Of a DNA stretch of 5,075 bases, positions 4,590-5,075 are shown piece after piece. A program made the position numbers and the translations under genes. Origin of the DNA: Paracoccaceae bacterium. Its GTDB lineage: Bacteria; Pseudomonadota; Alphaproteobacteria; Rhodobacterales; Rhodobacteraceae. A model generated the notes under the pieces. The model worked only from the letters and a program-made list of their open reading frames with translations, ran no database searches and was not told where the DNA came from. Numbering within the stretch: the first letter of the stretch is position 1; the number at the start of each line of letters is the position of its first letter. The stretch spans positions 1 to 5,075 of the forward strand of contig SLKW01000393.1 of the NCBI GenBank assembly GCA_007134405.1. The letters are read 5' to 3'.

Positions 4590-5075
4590 GCGACACGCCT
4601 GACCGGGCCGAACGGATCATGCGCTTCATCTATACATTGCGCTCCAGAGGCGTGACCGACCCGCGGGTCCTCAAGGCGATGGAATCCATCGACCGCGGCG
4701 CCTTCGTGCGCGGCATCTTCGCCGAACGCGCCTATGAGGACATGCCGCTGCCCATCGCCTGCGGCCAGACGATCAGCCAGCCCTCGGTCGTGGCGCTGAT
4801 GTCCGAGGCGCTGGAAGTGGGCGACCGCGACAAGGTGCTCGAAATCGGCACCGGCTCGGGCTACCAGGCGGCGATCCTCAGCCGGCTCGCGCGCCGCGTC
4901 TACACGGTCGAGCGCCACCGAAGGCTGGTGCGCGAGGCGCGGCGCGTCTTCGAAGAGTTGGGGCTGACGAACATCACCGCGCTCGCCGCCGACGGCTCCT
5001 TTGGCCTACCCGAGCAGGCGCCCTTCGACCGCATCCTGGTCACCGCCGCCGCCGAGGACCCGCCGGGGCCGCTCC
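4586..5075 (+). CDS. pcm: Protein-L-isoaspartate O-methyltransferase (3' end cut off by the window)
   Basis: 163 codons are visible, about three quarters of the usual 205-220-residue enzyme, before the window ends. The enzyme transfers a methyl group from S-adenosylmethionine to L-isoaspartyl residues in aged proteins, starting their repair. The family's substrate-side motif [13 protein letters not shown] (60-72) is present, followed by the SAM-binding motif [14 protein letters not shown] (84-96), the acidic strand-2 end TVER (107-110), and [10 protein letters not shown] (147-156) corresponding to the later core motifs. The ATG overlaps the surE stop by four bases and has GGGAG (4573-4577) eight bases upstream, inside surE. 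The surE-pcm order is widespread in proteobacteria and joins two genes important in stationary phase. No disruption is seen in the visible part. Confidence 0.96.
   Translation, partial: MSDTPDRAERIMRFIYTLRSRGVTDPRVLKAMESIDRGAFVRGIFAERAYEDMPLPIACGQTISQPSVVALMSEALEVGDRDKVLEIGTGSGYQAAILSRLARRVYTVERHRRLVREARRVFEELGLTNITALAADGSFGLPEQAPFDRILVTAAAEDPPGPL

Overview
The window is two unlike pieces of DNA. Bases 1 to about 250 are about 53% G+C (hand count). They hold the 3' end of a gene for a dockerin-like protein whose wording is typical of Planctomycetes such as the Rhodopirellula/Pirellula group. From roughly base 285 to the end the DNA is much richer in G+C (about two-thirds or more in the lines counted) and reads as a chromosome of an alphaproteobacterium, most likely Rhodobacteraceae. 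The support is strong GC bias at third codon positions, the style of the agmatinase and of the SurE/Pcm pair, and tightly packed genes. The change falls within about 40 bp and may be an assembly or cloning chimera; this should be settled before any biology is built on the linkage.

Layout, left to right: a partial dockerin gene (+, ends 247); a short inter-gene stretch with a perfect 14-bp palindrome and a small GC hairpin (248-333); an agmatinase-family ureohydrolase (-, 334-1299); a 66-bp gap with an 8-bp inverted repeat abutting the agmatinase ribosome binding site; a beta-hydroxyacid (3-hydroxyisobutyrate type) dehydrogenase (-, 1366-2265); an 81-bp divergent control region; a FAD-dependent amine/amino acid oxidase of the OrdL/PuuB/DadA type (+, about 2347-3681) that lacks an ordinary start codon; five tandem 15-bp repeats running over its stop codon; surE (+, 3804-4589); and pcm (+, from 4586, cut off by the window end).

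The dehydrogenase and agmatinase lie on one strand in the order dehydrogenase then agmatinase and could share a transcript. The FAD oxidase is read divergently from the same control region. Together they suggest nitrogen and carbon recovery from guanidino compounds, polyamines or amino acids: a ureohydrolase releasing urea and an amine, a flavoenzyme oxidising an amine, and an NAD(P) enzyme acting on a hydroxyacid/semialdehyde pair. That link is inference from position only. surE and pcm are a conserved stationary-phase/repair pair, translationally coupled by an ATGA overlap.

No mobile element, CRISPR array, RNA gene or defence system is visible, and nothing here amounts to a clearly new multi-gene system. 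The points worth a second look are the taxonomic junction, the likely ATC start of the oxidase, the stop-codon-spanning tandem repeat and the intercistronic inverted repeat.
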